Origin: Corydoras sp. C115
Lineage: Eukaryota; Chordata; Actinopteri; Siluriformes; Callichthyidae
Direction: 5' to 3'
NCBI GenBank assembly: GCA_019802505.1
Contig: JAFMOC010000190.1
Coordinates: forward strand, 186,001-250,000
DNA: 64,000 bases
Positions 14,300 through 27,290 of the stretch are shown here, one piece after another; position 1 is the first letter of the stretch; each line of letters starts with the position of its first letter. A program made the position numbers and the translations under genes. A model generated the notes under the pieces. It was not told the DNA's origin. It made no database searches and saw only the letters and a program-made list of their open reading frames with translations.

Positions 14300-15811
14300 T
14301 ATGGAGGTTACTGATTTTTTAAGACGTCAGTATTAGATTTGCTGTTCAAGAATGTTGCAAAGGCAAAGGACAAAGCAGTTGTACCAGCAAAGTACCAGCT
14401 AACACGAATCTATATCTAACTTTAAGACATAGGGTGCGATTCTGAATAGAGGCTGAATAGAGGTGTAGTAATTCTGGTTCAATGTAATTTTTGGAACAAG
14501 GGAAATTGTACCACTAAAAAACTGTAAAGGTCTATTACCTTTACTGTGCAAATTTCACAAAAATGTTTACAGTAAATTTTCCGAACTTTTATAGTTTTAC
14601 TGTAAATTTAAACTAGATTCACAATCCTTACTTCACAAGAATGCAAAGTTCACAGTGAAACTATGCACTACAGGACTGTGGATTATTATTGTATTGAAGT
14701 CTTTGGTTTGTGAAAGTAAATCGGTGTTCCCAGAGAAAATGCAAGTTGAAAGTTTCCATGTCAGTGTTCACACACTACACTGTTCAGAGTGTGTAAAATC
14801 TGATTTTTGACCATTTTTTTTTTAAATCAGATTTTTAACCTAGGATTATCACCTAGGAAAATCCAGAAGTTCTACTAAAAGGTTTCCAGTTTGCCAATGA
14901 CCATTTTGTGATAGAACTGGAGTCTTTTTCAAAGAAAAGTTTATCAACTTGACTAGTGTATAATACATTTGAGTATTAAGTTTACATGTTAGCTATGATG
15001 TTTAAGTTCAAATAAGTTTATACATATTGCTTTTTACAAAAGTACATTGTCATAAAGCAACTTTACAATATTATGAGTCTGAACCCTCAATGAGCAAGCT
15101 GAAGCAACGGTGGCATGAAAGAATTGCCCTGTGAGGATGTTTATGGGAAGAAAACATTGGAGAGCCAAGGATTAGAGGAGGACTCATTAACAGTGTAGGT
15201 ACATATTGTGCATTGATCAGGTTTCCTTTTTTAGCAGTTGGAAAAAAAAATTAAGTGAGGCCATCCTGCAGGACTGCAACACTATCAGTCCAACAGATGT
15301 CCAGGTTCCATCCAATAATCTTGGTTGCCACAATGCTCTGGCAGAGCCATGGGTGAAGAGCTGATGACACCTGAAGAAACTGACGACACTTAAAAAAAAC
15401 AGACAAGAAAAGCAGTTAGAGCTAATCTAGCACAGTTATTAGGTAGTAGAAAAAGTTTGTTTGACTCCATGAAGTATAATTTGTTTGCCTATGTTTTACA
15501 GTTTTAGAAATTTCATTTCATTATTTTTACTAGTTAACCACAAATATTTCACAGATAAACTATAAAGTTAGGTCTTGTTAGTTTGTTTGATTTGAATAAT
15601 AAAATTTACAGTTAACTATAAATATTTCCGAGTTAAGCTTGATTTGTTTTACTAAGTTGATGTACTAAGGGTTTGTAGTATATATTGGAAGTCACAGTAG
15701 TTCTTGGTTTGGTTTCTAATTAGGGTGACCGAAGGTTTTTATTTTGTGTAGCATCTATGTATCCTCTTCGTGCCTGTGTGGGTTTCCTTTCACAATCTGA
15801 AGACAGACTGG
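14300..15811. other. Intergenic DNA, no gene recognised
   Basis: AT-rich. Recurrent acagtaaa/tttactgtaa phrases near 14520-14620 and 15590 look like old pieces of the local repeat unit. A degraded stretch near 15080-15400 resembles decayed Tc1-like transposase DNA but cannot be assigned. Confidence 0.4.
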
Positions 15812-15823
15812 TAGGTAAAATTT

Positions 15824-16167
15824 CATTCATTCATTATCTCCCGCTTTATCCTCTATTAGGGTCGCGGTGGGGTTCCCCATGCCCATCCAGGGGAGAACAT
15901 CTCAGGCGCTGGGCAGATAGACCCAGGACAGGGCGCCAATCCATCGCTGGGCACACACTCACTCACACAGACACACTCTATATGGGGCAATTTTGAGAAT
16001 TCAATTGACTTGATCCATGTTTTTGGACTGTGGGAGGAAACCGGAGAACCCGGAGGAAACCCACGCAGACACGGGGAGAACATGGAAACTCCACCCAGAT
16101 GGGGATTCGAACCGGGAATCCCTAGCGCTGAGAGGCGAACGTGCTAACCACTAAGCCACCGTGCCGC
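15824..16167 (-). mobile_element. SINE family 1, full length with target duplication
   Basis: It is flanked by a 12-bp direct repeat taggtaaaattt (15812-15823 and 16168-16179). It runs from the tail (attcattcattatctcccgc) to the tRNA head (accactaagccaccgtgccg). The intact duplication and good match to other copies suggest recent insertion. It interrupts a copy of the local intergenic repeat unit. Confidence 0.93.
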
Positions 16168-16404
16168 TAGGTAAAATTTGAGATACAAAATTTTCCCCTT
16201 CAACTATAGCATCCTAAGTGTTCTTGTAGGGAAAATAGCTTATGTGGAATTTTACAGTTTTTTTAATAGTACAACCATAGAATTGACATTCATTGTTGAA
16301 ATAAATCACGGTCGAACTTTACAATACATTTTAAAAGTGTTACTAAGTTCACAGTGCAATTTTAAGGACTAGTTAAAAACGGTTCTTTCCTGCTTTAAAA
16401 GATC

Positions 16405-16645
16405 TGGCAACCCAACTACAACTCCCAGAAGGAATGTCTGCTGTGTGTCTAACTGAGTGAAAACAGAAGATGATACTGCTTTTTATATATACATTTTGTA
16501 AGTGTTTTATATACTAGTAACTTTATTAATTCTAAATGCATATACTTATGTAACTATACGTATAAGTAAAGTGATCTATATTGTCTTCTGCAGTATTTAA
16601 CTAACTTCACGCTACATAGTCAGTAACTCTTCTGGGAATTGTATT
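16405..16645. promoter_or_regulatory. Candidate EVC promoter with two opposed ZNF143 (SBS) motifs
   Basis: aactacaactcccagaagga (about 16412-16433) closely matches the ZNF143/SBS consensus. A second, reversed match (cttctgggaattgtatta) lies near 16627-16645. The pair sits about 0.7-0.9 kb before the EVC start codon. ZNF143 sites are typical of vertebrate, often bidirectional, promoters. The motif reading is direct; promoter function is inferred. Confidence 0.5.
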
Positions 16646-17251
16646 ATATACTAGATTAAATACTAGATTTTATTTTTATATCCTTACTGTAACTCGTAAA
16701 AAATCACCCAACCAAGCAACTGTGTATTAATAAGCGTAGGGAAATGCATTACTGTTTAGAAATGTTTTCTAGTTATCGCATGTTCTTCTAATCCTCCTGC
16801 CCCAAACCGCTAACAAACTGTCTGCCCTGTACTACCCCGTTTGCCTGCTTTTATTCAACACCAGGTATTTTTCATTTTGGTAACTTTTATTTCTACATTA
16901 ACATTCTTGGTTTCTGATGGACTGTGCTTTTGGAAATACACACATTAAATCTGTAATATTTTATTTACTGTTAACTATGCCTGGTCGTTCAAATAGAATG
17001 ACCTCCATTAAGCCTAGGTTCTCACAAATTTTCCCAAAAAAGACATTCCAGGGAGATTTATCTTGCCAATATCACTTTTCTTTTTGATTTGTTAACAGTA
17101 CAAATTTTCCAAATACAATCTCATCTCAGTGTGCATTGTGCATGATTTCTGTTTTTTATTATTTTTTTTAATTATAGAAGCATTACTCGTTCTGTTGAAA
17201 AACCTGATTAAGTGTAATGTTTTGTCATTCAAGCCATATTTTATTTTACAC

Positions 17252-17252
<1 letters not shown>

Positions 17253-17326
<74 letters not shown>

Positions 17327-17327
17327 G
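17253..17327 (+). repeat. (TG)n(TCTG)n compound microsatellite
   Basis: About 33 bp of TG followed by about ten TCTG/CTGT units. It ends 19 bp before the EVC start codon, next to a possible splice acceptor (tacacttag, ending 17344), so length variation here could affect the EVC 5' end. Confidence 0.95.
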
Positions 17328-17345
17328 CATTTGTGTACACTTAGG

Positions 17346-20300
17346 ATGGTGATGGAGTACTTGGTAGATGTGCAGTCAGAGCAAGTGCAGTGTGTGGCTC
17401 TTCATTCAGGTGTGTTGTTGGGAAGCGTGTGCTCAGGACTACTGCTTGGAATCATTGCAGCTGTGCTCTTACACACATTTGTCTTCAAACCCCGCTGTCT
17501 TTCTTCCAAGGTTTGTCTCATTAGAGATTTGTCTCATTAGGTAAGACTAAGCACTGCATTGCGGTAATCATCGTGTGATAGTCATGGTGGCAGTGTGTTA
17601 TTGTTTGTTGTGCTGGCATGTCATCAGTCAGTAGCATACTTTTGGAAGTGTCTAATTAAGGATTAGAGTGCTGCAATATATGCAAAATATACTTTTTTGC
17701 AGTGTGATAAAACATTACAGTGAGCGTTTAAATGTTTACTTTGATTTATGGTTGCAGTCCACAGTTCATGACCCCTGGAGTCTGATTGATGTTGATGAGG
17801 AAAATGAAAAATCAGATAATGATGGTGGGGAGCAAAACACAAAGCCTGTTGATGCAGTGAGTACACACACAAGTCTACATTAAAGTGAGCTGAAACTTGA
17901 TCACCTAATTGTGTATGTTTATGTGCATGTCTAGATTATCCCTGGTAAACCTCCTGTGCTCAGTGATGTCACAGCATTTGCTATGAAGGCCAGAGTGGTT
18001 TATCCTATCAATCAAAGATACAGAGTAAGAGCATTTTTATTATTGTTGTATTTATTCATCTCAAAACATTTTGCATATTCTGTAACACATTATACAAATA
18101 ATATGAAAAGTCATAGTAGCTACTATTGTATTGTTTGTAATTGTTACTCTTTTTATTGTTTATTATAATGCAGAAGAATTCTGGGATGCAGGATTTGATG
18201 GATGATTATTGGATGGTGGTAATGTGTTTGTAATGTATGTTTCTGATCTTTAGCCACTAGCAGATGGAGCCTCCAATCCCTCACAGCATGACTCCCCTGT
18301 GTCATCTGAATGGCCAAGTCAGGACCAGGAGGACGGTGATAGTGAGAGTACCTCGACTGCTTCCACTCACAAATCCCACCTAACCCTTACCTTCCATAGA
18401 GCAGAACACTATGCACACACGCTCTGCTACCCTGAGTAGGATCTTGCACACCAATTTACTGAGTATATGGATGAAACTGATGTAAAGTTTTGATTAGTCC
18501 CTTTAATTCTGTTTTTTTTCTCTCTTTGTGTGTGCGTAGCCAAGAGAGCAGACTGAGTGCACTCTTTTTGACTCTGCAGAACCTCTGTTCGTATGCAGCT
18601 CAGTTACAGCAGGACAGATGGGCTGTAAATATACAATGCATGCATTCTTTCATTATCTTCCGCTTAATCCTTTACTAGGGTCGCGGGTATTGTTAATATT
18701 TTTATTATTAGAATGGGTATTTATTACCACAGTTTATTTAAATTTTTCCTGCAGATTGTCCAGGTTCTGTTCAGCACAGATGATCAGCTTGTACAGCAGC
18801 TGCAGGTATGCGACTCTGAAAGTGCAAGTTTGATAGAAAATTCTATTTTCTTTGCAAACACTATTGCATACAAAATCCCTATTTGCAGGAAATACAAGAA
18901 ATGAAATGCCCTGTGCTGTCTGCATCGGTTGGGTCTAATAAGAGTATGGAGCCAAATGTAGACACTTGTTCTATAGCAGAGATCGAAAGAGCAAGAAGAC
19001 AGAGACTGGAACACATGCTACACACAGTAAACAGACACACACACATACTTGCAATACAAACAGCACAAAGCAGCTGATATATTTGTAAAGTCTTTTAGCC
19101 AAACATCATAGCAAAGAAGTATCATTTTATTGCTTCAGATGTTTCAGGCATTAGTCTGGAACTTCAGTGGCTCTGTCACAGATGATTGTGAGTTCAACAA
19201 GAAGAAAATCATTGAATTCAAAATTAATTGACCAACTTTTTTGTGGTGTGTGTGTGTGTAGGCTCAAAGTTTTGCTAAACAAGTGGAGCAGTTTTGTCAG
19301 CAACTTTTTACTAGCCAGTCTAAAAGTTTAGCACAGGAAAAGACACAAACCCTTACTCGCTGCCTGTTTTTGGTGGAGAAGCAGCTGTCAGATGCACAGG
19401 CAAATATCATACAGGTAACACACATACACAAATATGGCTTTCTGTGGCATTACAATATTTTAAATTATCTACCTTAATATACTGATGAATATTAAATTGC
19501 TTACTTGATATGTGCCTCACTAGATGCTGTATGAAAGACAACAGTGGTGGGAGGAGTTATCTGGTTGGCTAAGTATTAAGACCTCCCTATTAAGACAGGA
19601 AGCAGACCTTCGGGTAAAACTTTTTAGTCAGTCAATGGATGAGATGACGGCTGATGGACAGATGGAGTTTGATCAAATGGAGAAGTTAATTGACAACGTA
19701 CAAAGAGGAATAAATGAAGAGCTGCAGCATTGCACACAGCGTATGATTGCAACACACACATGGATGTAAACAGCATTGGACACATATAATTAAATGCTTA
19801 AAATGTGTGTGTGTGTGTGTAGGAATCAACCAGAACACTCTGCAGCTGATCAGTGATTACTGTACCAAGATGGATATTAGAAAGAAGAAAATGATGAAGG
19901 TTCAGCAAAAAGAGAATAGTCAATTGAACCAGTCACATGACTTTCAAGATACCCATCATGTCACTATGGTAACACATTACACCTTATATACAGTGGTGTG
20001 AAAAAGTGTTTTCCCCCTTCCTCATTTCCTGTTTTTTGCATGTTTGTCACACTTAAGTGTTTCAGAACATCAAACCAATTTAAACAATAGTCAAGGACAA
20101 CACAAGTAAACACAAAATGCAATTTGTAAATGAAGGTGTTTATTATTAAAGGAGAAAAAAAATCCAAACCATCATGGCCCTGTGTGAAAAAGTGATTGCC
20201 CCCTTGTTAAAACATACTATAACTGTGGTTTTTAACACCTGAGTTCAATTTCTCTAGTCACACCCAGGCCTGATTATTGCCACACATCACTTAGCTGCCT

Positions 20301-22807
20301 GACACAGTGAAGTCCACCAAAAGATCCTTAAAAGCTACACATCATGCAGAGATCCAAAGAAATTCAAGAACAATTGAGAAATAAAGTAATTGAGATCTAT
20401 AAGTCTGGAAAGGGTTATAAAGCCATTTCCAAAGCTTTGGGAATCCAGCGAACCACAGTGAGGGCCATTATCCACAAATGACGAAGAAATGGAACAGTGG
20501 TGAACCTTCCCAGGAGTGGCCGGCCGCCCAAAATTACCACAAGAGCGCAGCGACGACTTATCTAAGAAGAAAACCACTGCTGAGCAAAAAGAACATTAAA
20601 GCTCGTCTCAATTTTTCAAAACACATCTTGATGATCCCCAACACTTTTGGGAAAACATTCTGTGGACCGATGAGACAAAAGTGGAACTCTTTGGAAGGTG
20701 TGTGTCCCATTACATCTGGCGTAAAAGGAACACTGCATTTCAGAAAAAGAACATTATACCAACAGTTAAATATGGTGGTGGTAGTGTGATGGTCTGGGGC
20801 TGTTTTGCTGCGTCAGGACCTGGAAGACTTGCTGTGATAAATGGAACTATGAATTCTGTTGTCTACCAAAAGATCCTGAAGGAGAATGTCCGACCATCTG
20901 TTCGTGAACTCAAGCTGAAACGAACTTGGGTTCTGCAGCAGGACAATGATCCTAAACACACCAGCAAGTCCACCACTGAATGGCTGAATAAAAACAAAAT
21001 GAAGACTTTGGAGTGGCCTAGCCAAAATCCTGACCTGAATCCTATTGAGATGTTGTGGTATGACCTTAAAAAGGCTTGAAAACCCTCTAATGTAACTGAA
21101 TTAGAACAATTCTGCAAAGATGAGTGTGCCAAAATTCCTCCAGAACGCTGTAAAAGACTCATTGCAAGTTATCGCAAACGGTTGACATTGTTGCTGCTAA
21201 GGGTGGCCCAACCAGTTATTAGGTTTAGGGGGGAGGGGGCAATCACTTTTTCACACAGGGCCATGATGGTTTGGATTTTTTTTCTCCTTTAATAATAAAC
21301 ACCATCATTTACAAATTGCATTTTGTGTTTACTTGTGTTGTCCTTGACTATTGTTTAAATTGGTTTGATGTTCTGAAACACTTAAGTGTGACAAACATGC
21401 AAAAAAAACAGGAAATGAGGAAGGGGGCAAACACTTTTTCACACCACTGTAAGTATTTTATCATATTTCTTTATTTTTAAAAGGGGAGGACATTTGTGGT
21501 GAACCAAACAAAAACACTGATACAATGTAAAGAGTTATGTTAATGTTATTAGTCACAAGGAGAAAAAATGTAATATCAAAATCTTGTAGCACCCATTATA
21601 TGATAGCAGTTGGATTTTATAGAGTCCAAAGTCATTTATGTTAACAAATTAAAAGCTATTTTATTAAACATGTGCAGGAAGGAAGGGTAATTAAAAACAC
21701 TATATTTGCAGTGTGCCAGATTATTTAGATGAGACTTTAGAGAATTAGATCACCAAACCATGCTGTCATAGAAAATAATGACAAAAAATGCTTTATCATT
21801 CCCCTGTACAATTCTAAATAGCCTGACCTACTGAAGTAAATGCATATTTTGCTTTACACTAATCCAACAATCGGCTGTACATAAGAAATAGATTTGTATC
21901 TATTTGGAGTTGAAATGTTCTCCCCGTGTCCATGTTAGTTTCCTTTGGGCTTTCCGATTTCTTCCCAGTTCAAAAACAAGGATTCATAGTAAAATTGCTG
22001 CTCTAAATTGCCCCTGTTTTTGAATAGTGTGTGTGACTGTATGTGAGTGAGTGAGTGCCCAGCAATAGATTGGCGCTCTGTCCTGGGTGTATCTGTTAGC
22101 GTCCAAAAAATTCTCCACTGGATTGGCATGGGGAACCCCCATGACTTTAGTATAGAGTTAGGCCAGAAATAATGGATGGATGGGTTTATGTTGTTTTTAG
22201 GTTAATTAAAATGATTGATTGATAAAATTAAGCAGTATATGTCAACATCCCTTTCTTATCCATTTGTACATGTACAATTTACACTTAACTTCTCCTTGCA
22301 GTATAAATGGTAAAGCTGATTAATATACAATATTTTATTTTATTTATATTTTATGAATAATGTCATTGTGTTTCAGATGTGGGTGGAGTTGCAGATAAAA
22401 CACTGGATACAAATACAAGACTTTGAGTTGCAGCACGACAGGAAGCTGTCTGATTCTGTTTGCTCCCTGTGGAAGGTGTGTGTGTGTAAGAGAGTGAGGG
22501 AGAGAGAGAGCACAAGTTTGAATGACATTACAAATAACATTACAAAACTTAAATACATAAATGAATAAAACAATGTTAAAACTGTACATTTTGCAGGAGT
22601 TATTTACTGAATTTTCGAAGCGTATTGAAGACATGTGGAGAGAGTGTTTAATAAGCATACCTTTTACAAGCCCTGCACTATCAGCGAGTCATTGCACCAG
22701 CTTGCTGAACAGTTTGCAGCTCACACTGACTAATCAAATGGTACAGGAAGAAAGTCATGCTAATAAGAAGCTTCACATGCTCAGATTTCAGCTGGACCAA
22801 GACAGAC

Positions 22808-22841
<34 letters not shown>

Positions 22842-25800
22842 TGGCGATGCTCCTGTGCTAAGTTTAGGATATTTTCTTATTTTCAAAGGTTTGGACTGAT
22901 CAGCAAGCATTGGCTAATGCTGCGCTTAACCACTTAGAAAAACAAATCACGAAAATTACATCTGGAACACTTGCTTCACAGCAAGACCTTCGGGACAGGT
23001 GAGAGCTGACCAAGTTTTCTTTACTTTCTTTAGCCATCTTACCTATTCCGAAGTTATCAACTCCATCATCTATGTCTTTTTATGCTGGTTAAGTTTAAAA
23101 TAACTCTGCTTTAGCCTTGTCCAATTATACCTGATTTAATTCTACTGTATCTATGGTAAAATTAAATTGCCCCATATAAAGTGTGAGTGACTGTGCCCAG
23201 TGTATCTGCCCAGTACCTAAAACGTTTTCCCCTAAATTGGGCATGGGGGACACTCCCTACACCACAAGGCAGTAACTTTATTCAACATAAAAATAAACAG
23301 TGCATGCCATTGATCAACATACTGACAGCTGTTAGGAAATCTGAAATTTCCATGATGAACCAATTTTGAAGGCGTCAAAAAGCACAGTACAGATGATTTC
23401 AGAGTTATTCGAATGAAGCGGTATATTTATGATAAACCGAGTCAAAGCAGTGTTCGTCCAAGACAAGCCCAAGATCGCGATCCGACTCTGATCTCAGCAC
23501 CACACCGGTCCCACCAAGACAGAGCCCCGAAGTCCAGTTGCGGACTCTATTTATTGAAAGACCATCCCTCCTTCCGCTTATTCTGAAACAAATTGTCGAA
23601 GGAGTTCTATGGGGGGGCTGAACGCGCCGTTCCTTCCTATATCTGGGGGAGCTCAATACAGCTCGGTCGCCCTTGAGTCAGGTGCCAGATGTCTCCAGGC
23701 TCTAGGCCTTGGGCAAATGTCGGCCAGATTGCCCCATCAGATTGTCCCACTTCTGCGTATAAATATAAAATTTTATCCCTTCACAGCACATGATGTCTTG
23801 TTCACTTGCGCATCTGTTATAAAGGAAAATACATGCCAACATCAAAAAGTTATGCCAAAAAAACTTTAAAAATCATATAGGTACAAAAGGCAAACTTTCA
23901 ACAACACCTGTATAGAACACTTGTAAAATCAAGACTAGATTACGGCAGCATAATATACGGAGCCACTCGATCATCACACATGCAACCAATAAACACTATC
24001 CACCATTAAGCCAAAGAATGGCCTTAGGTGCATATAGAACGTCTCCCATACAAGAAATACAAGAGTAGGCCAGATTGACAACAGACACTCTCACTACTCG
24101 ACTCATTCCCCTCACAGATGCCATACCAAAGATTTTTATATACGATAAAATCAAATTGCAAAACGAATGGCACAACGAACTACACAACAAACTTCACAAA
24201 ATTTAACCAAAAGTAAAAAAAAAGTATAAAAGAATGTACAGTCAGAAAAAAAATGATCACAAGATGCCAAATTAGACATAAGAGGCTTACACACAAGCAC
24301 CTCATCACAGGGGAAAATTCTTGATAAAGAAAGATAAAATATTCTTGGAGGAAACAGTCTGCAAAGCCTATTAGAAACATCACCAGAGAAAATCCTGAAC
24401 TTTCGATGTCCCACTAATCTGAAACATATAACCTGATTTTAATGACGTAAATGACACAGCCCATGTATCGCCATTAAATAGTCTGAATGTGCTGAAATGG
24501 CGTAAAACACAAACAAACAACCCACCCCTCAACCATAGTAAAGGATTAAGCAGAAGATAATGAATGAATGAATGAATGTATCTATGGTGCTATATTTATT
24601 TCTGCCTCTTCTTATAGTGATACAGGAATTGTGGATAAACAGCGTCTTCTACTGGCTGACTTCTGTCGGATCTCAAAAACCCAACATTTCTACAAAACAA
24701 TGCTGAGAAAGATGAAGACTACACTACTCTCAGATACTTATAGACCGGTACACACACACTACTTAATATTACACGGCTCCACCTATGCATTTCCACAGAT
24801 CAAACAGTGGAAAAATTACAGGAAATTTTAATACAGAGTTAAAAACCAAAAGAAAAACCTTCAAAGTGGTCTGTTTAAAATTGTACCTGTTCTATTATTC
24901 ATAGGGCTAACTGGGTAATTTCCTTAAGATGCTTTTATTTATTTTTTTAATCCTACCTATGCTTCATGTTAACTGGTTCTTGGCAATCACATTTTAGTTT
25001 TTATTTTCCATGTTTCAATATCACTTTTCATCAGGTTTGTCACTTTAATTTTTATAAGCTTTATTGCAATAACACACTCTCTTTTACCTGCTCTTGTGTC
25101 TGTGGTCAGAACCTGCAGCAGGATCTCCTATCAGACCTTGAAGCAGCCTCTGAACTCCTTCGGGGTCATGCCGTGCTTTTGATTAGCCACGCCCTTGCAC
25201 ACAAAGCTCAGTCCCAATTGGATGCACCAGTGCTTTTAAACACAACGCTTGCAGATGATGGACAGAAGGTAATAGAGTTTAAGAGGAAATAAACATTGTG
25301 AGTTTGTTTACTGCTTTATGAACAACATTAAACTCTCCTTCTCTGTGTCTCTATTTGTAGGAGTGGCTACAGAAGGAAGTTTGTAAGAGTGACCTTGTAT
25401 CCCATGATTCTCTTTGCACTGTCATAATGAATTACTACTCTCAACTTCAGACTGTAGTCACAGCTACACAGTTCCACACTTCACACTACACAAGTAATGG
25501 TCACATTGTTCTTTTTTTTTAAATACATATTTTTGGTATATTTAAAATCCTAAATATCATAGCAACCACATTCATCTTCTCTTATGACTCTACCTACACA
25601 TCCCATTTAGAATTTTATTTTGAAAATTTTATTCTACTGAGCTAGTCACTAGCCCATCATCTTAAATCATTCTTTAGCATGATTTTTCTTTTTCATATTG
25701 CTATGTAAACATGTCTTCTTGTATAACAGTTTCAAAACTATACTCATCTTCTTTATATTGTTTAGTTAACCCACCCATCATCTATTCCATAATGTGTCTT

Positions 25801-26473
25801 TATGCACCTTTCTGTTGCATTTATTTACTTATTTTGCAACAGTAAATTAAGCAGTAAATGTTTTTTTGCTAATTAAACTAAACTGATGTACTGTAACTAA
25901 ATATAAACCAGAATAAACAATGAAAGTTCTAATACATTTCAACCAATTGACATGTATAAGAACTGCTCTTTTGTTTTCCCTCGTGATTTGCACCGAGTTT
26001 ACTATACCACAATAATAAAAGTAAAACAGTAACAAACTACTACCACAAGGTGGTAGCAATACAGATTCAGAAAGCCATTAAACTAAGGAAAATTTTCGTA
26101 TTCATTTATCTATTTATTATCTTAATCTTCTAATAGGGTCACAGTGGGGGTTCTCCACGCACATCCAAAGGGCACAATTCAGGCACTGGACAGATGCACC
26201 GAGGACAGGGTGTCAATCTATCACTGGGCACACTTACTCACACAGCCACACACACAAATAAATACATGTTTTTGTACTGTGGGAGGAAACCATGGAACCT
26301 GGAGCAAACCCATGCAGACACAGGGAGAAAAAAGAAACTTGACCCTGATTAGGATTCGAACCTAGATCCCAGTGGTGAGAGACGAACGTGCTAATCACTA
26401 AGTTACCAGCTGCCCAATTTTCTTATCATACCTGGTAAAAAAAAAAAAAAAAACTTGAATATAGCAAATCAAT

Positions 26474-26541
<68 letters not shown>

Positions 26542-26895
26542 CATACATACATACATTTCTTTTGAAAACTAGCTAAATGTATGCTTTTTTGTGCTTGTAG
26601 AGCTGAGAGAGCGACAGCTGATGAGAGCGGCGTATTTAAGGGTTCTACAAAAAGAACTTGATCACTGGGCAAGGAAACCACATTCAACACAGTTTATTAT
26701 GAGGTATTGTGAAGCGCGCACACACACACATACACAATATTGAGAGCAAGTCAATGATGTACAACTCTTTGTTTAGGGTTGTACAGCAGAAACGCCGTTT
26801 TTTCTCATTCTTCTTTGAAGAGGACCATGTATGTGAAAGGATGGACATGCAGCACCTAATCCAAACATTCAATGAGGAGCTCAATGTAAGCATGT

Positions 26896-26926
<31 letters not shown>

Positions 26927-26990
26927 ACATATATATACACACATACGTATATGCGCAGTATGTTAAATGTATGACCAATGAGGGTCTCAA

Positions 26991-27031
<41 letters not shown>

Positions 27032-27226
27032 GTATTTAGAAAGAAGAGGAGAATTTCTTTTCACGACTGTTGGCTCTAACAAGACTTAGTATAAAAGATG
27101 TAAATGCAGCCAGACATTCAGGTGAGACACACACATAATAAACACCTATTTTTATACATCTCTGCATTGTATATTTAATAACTAGCCACTTTATTACCTT
27201 TATTACCACTTATTGTCTATTTTATC

Positions 27227-27290
<64 letters not shown>

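Noticed and set aside
19139..19187. Possible extra EVC exon (MFQALVWNF...) with good acceptor and donor
   Set aside because: It is 49 nt long and breaks the otherwise perfect phase between exons 19026 and 19262.
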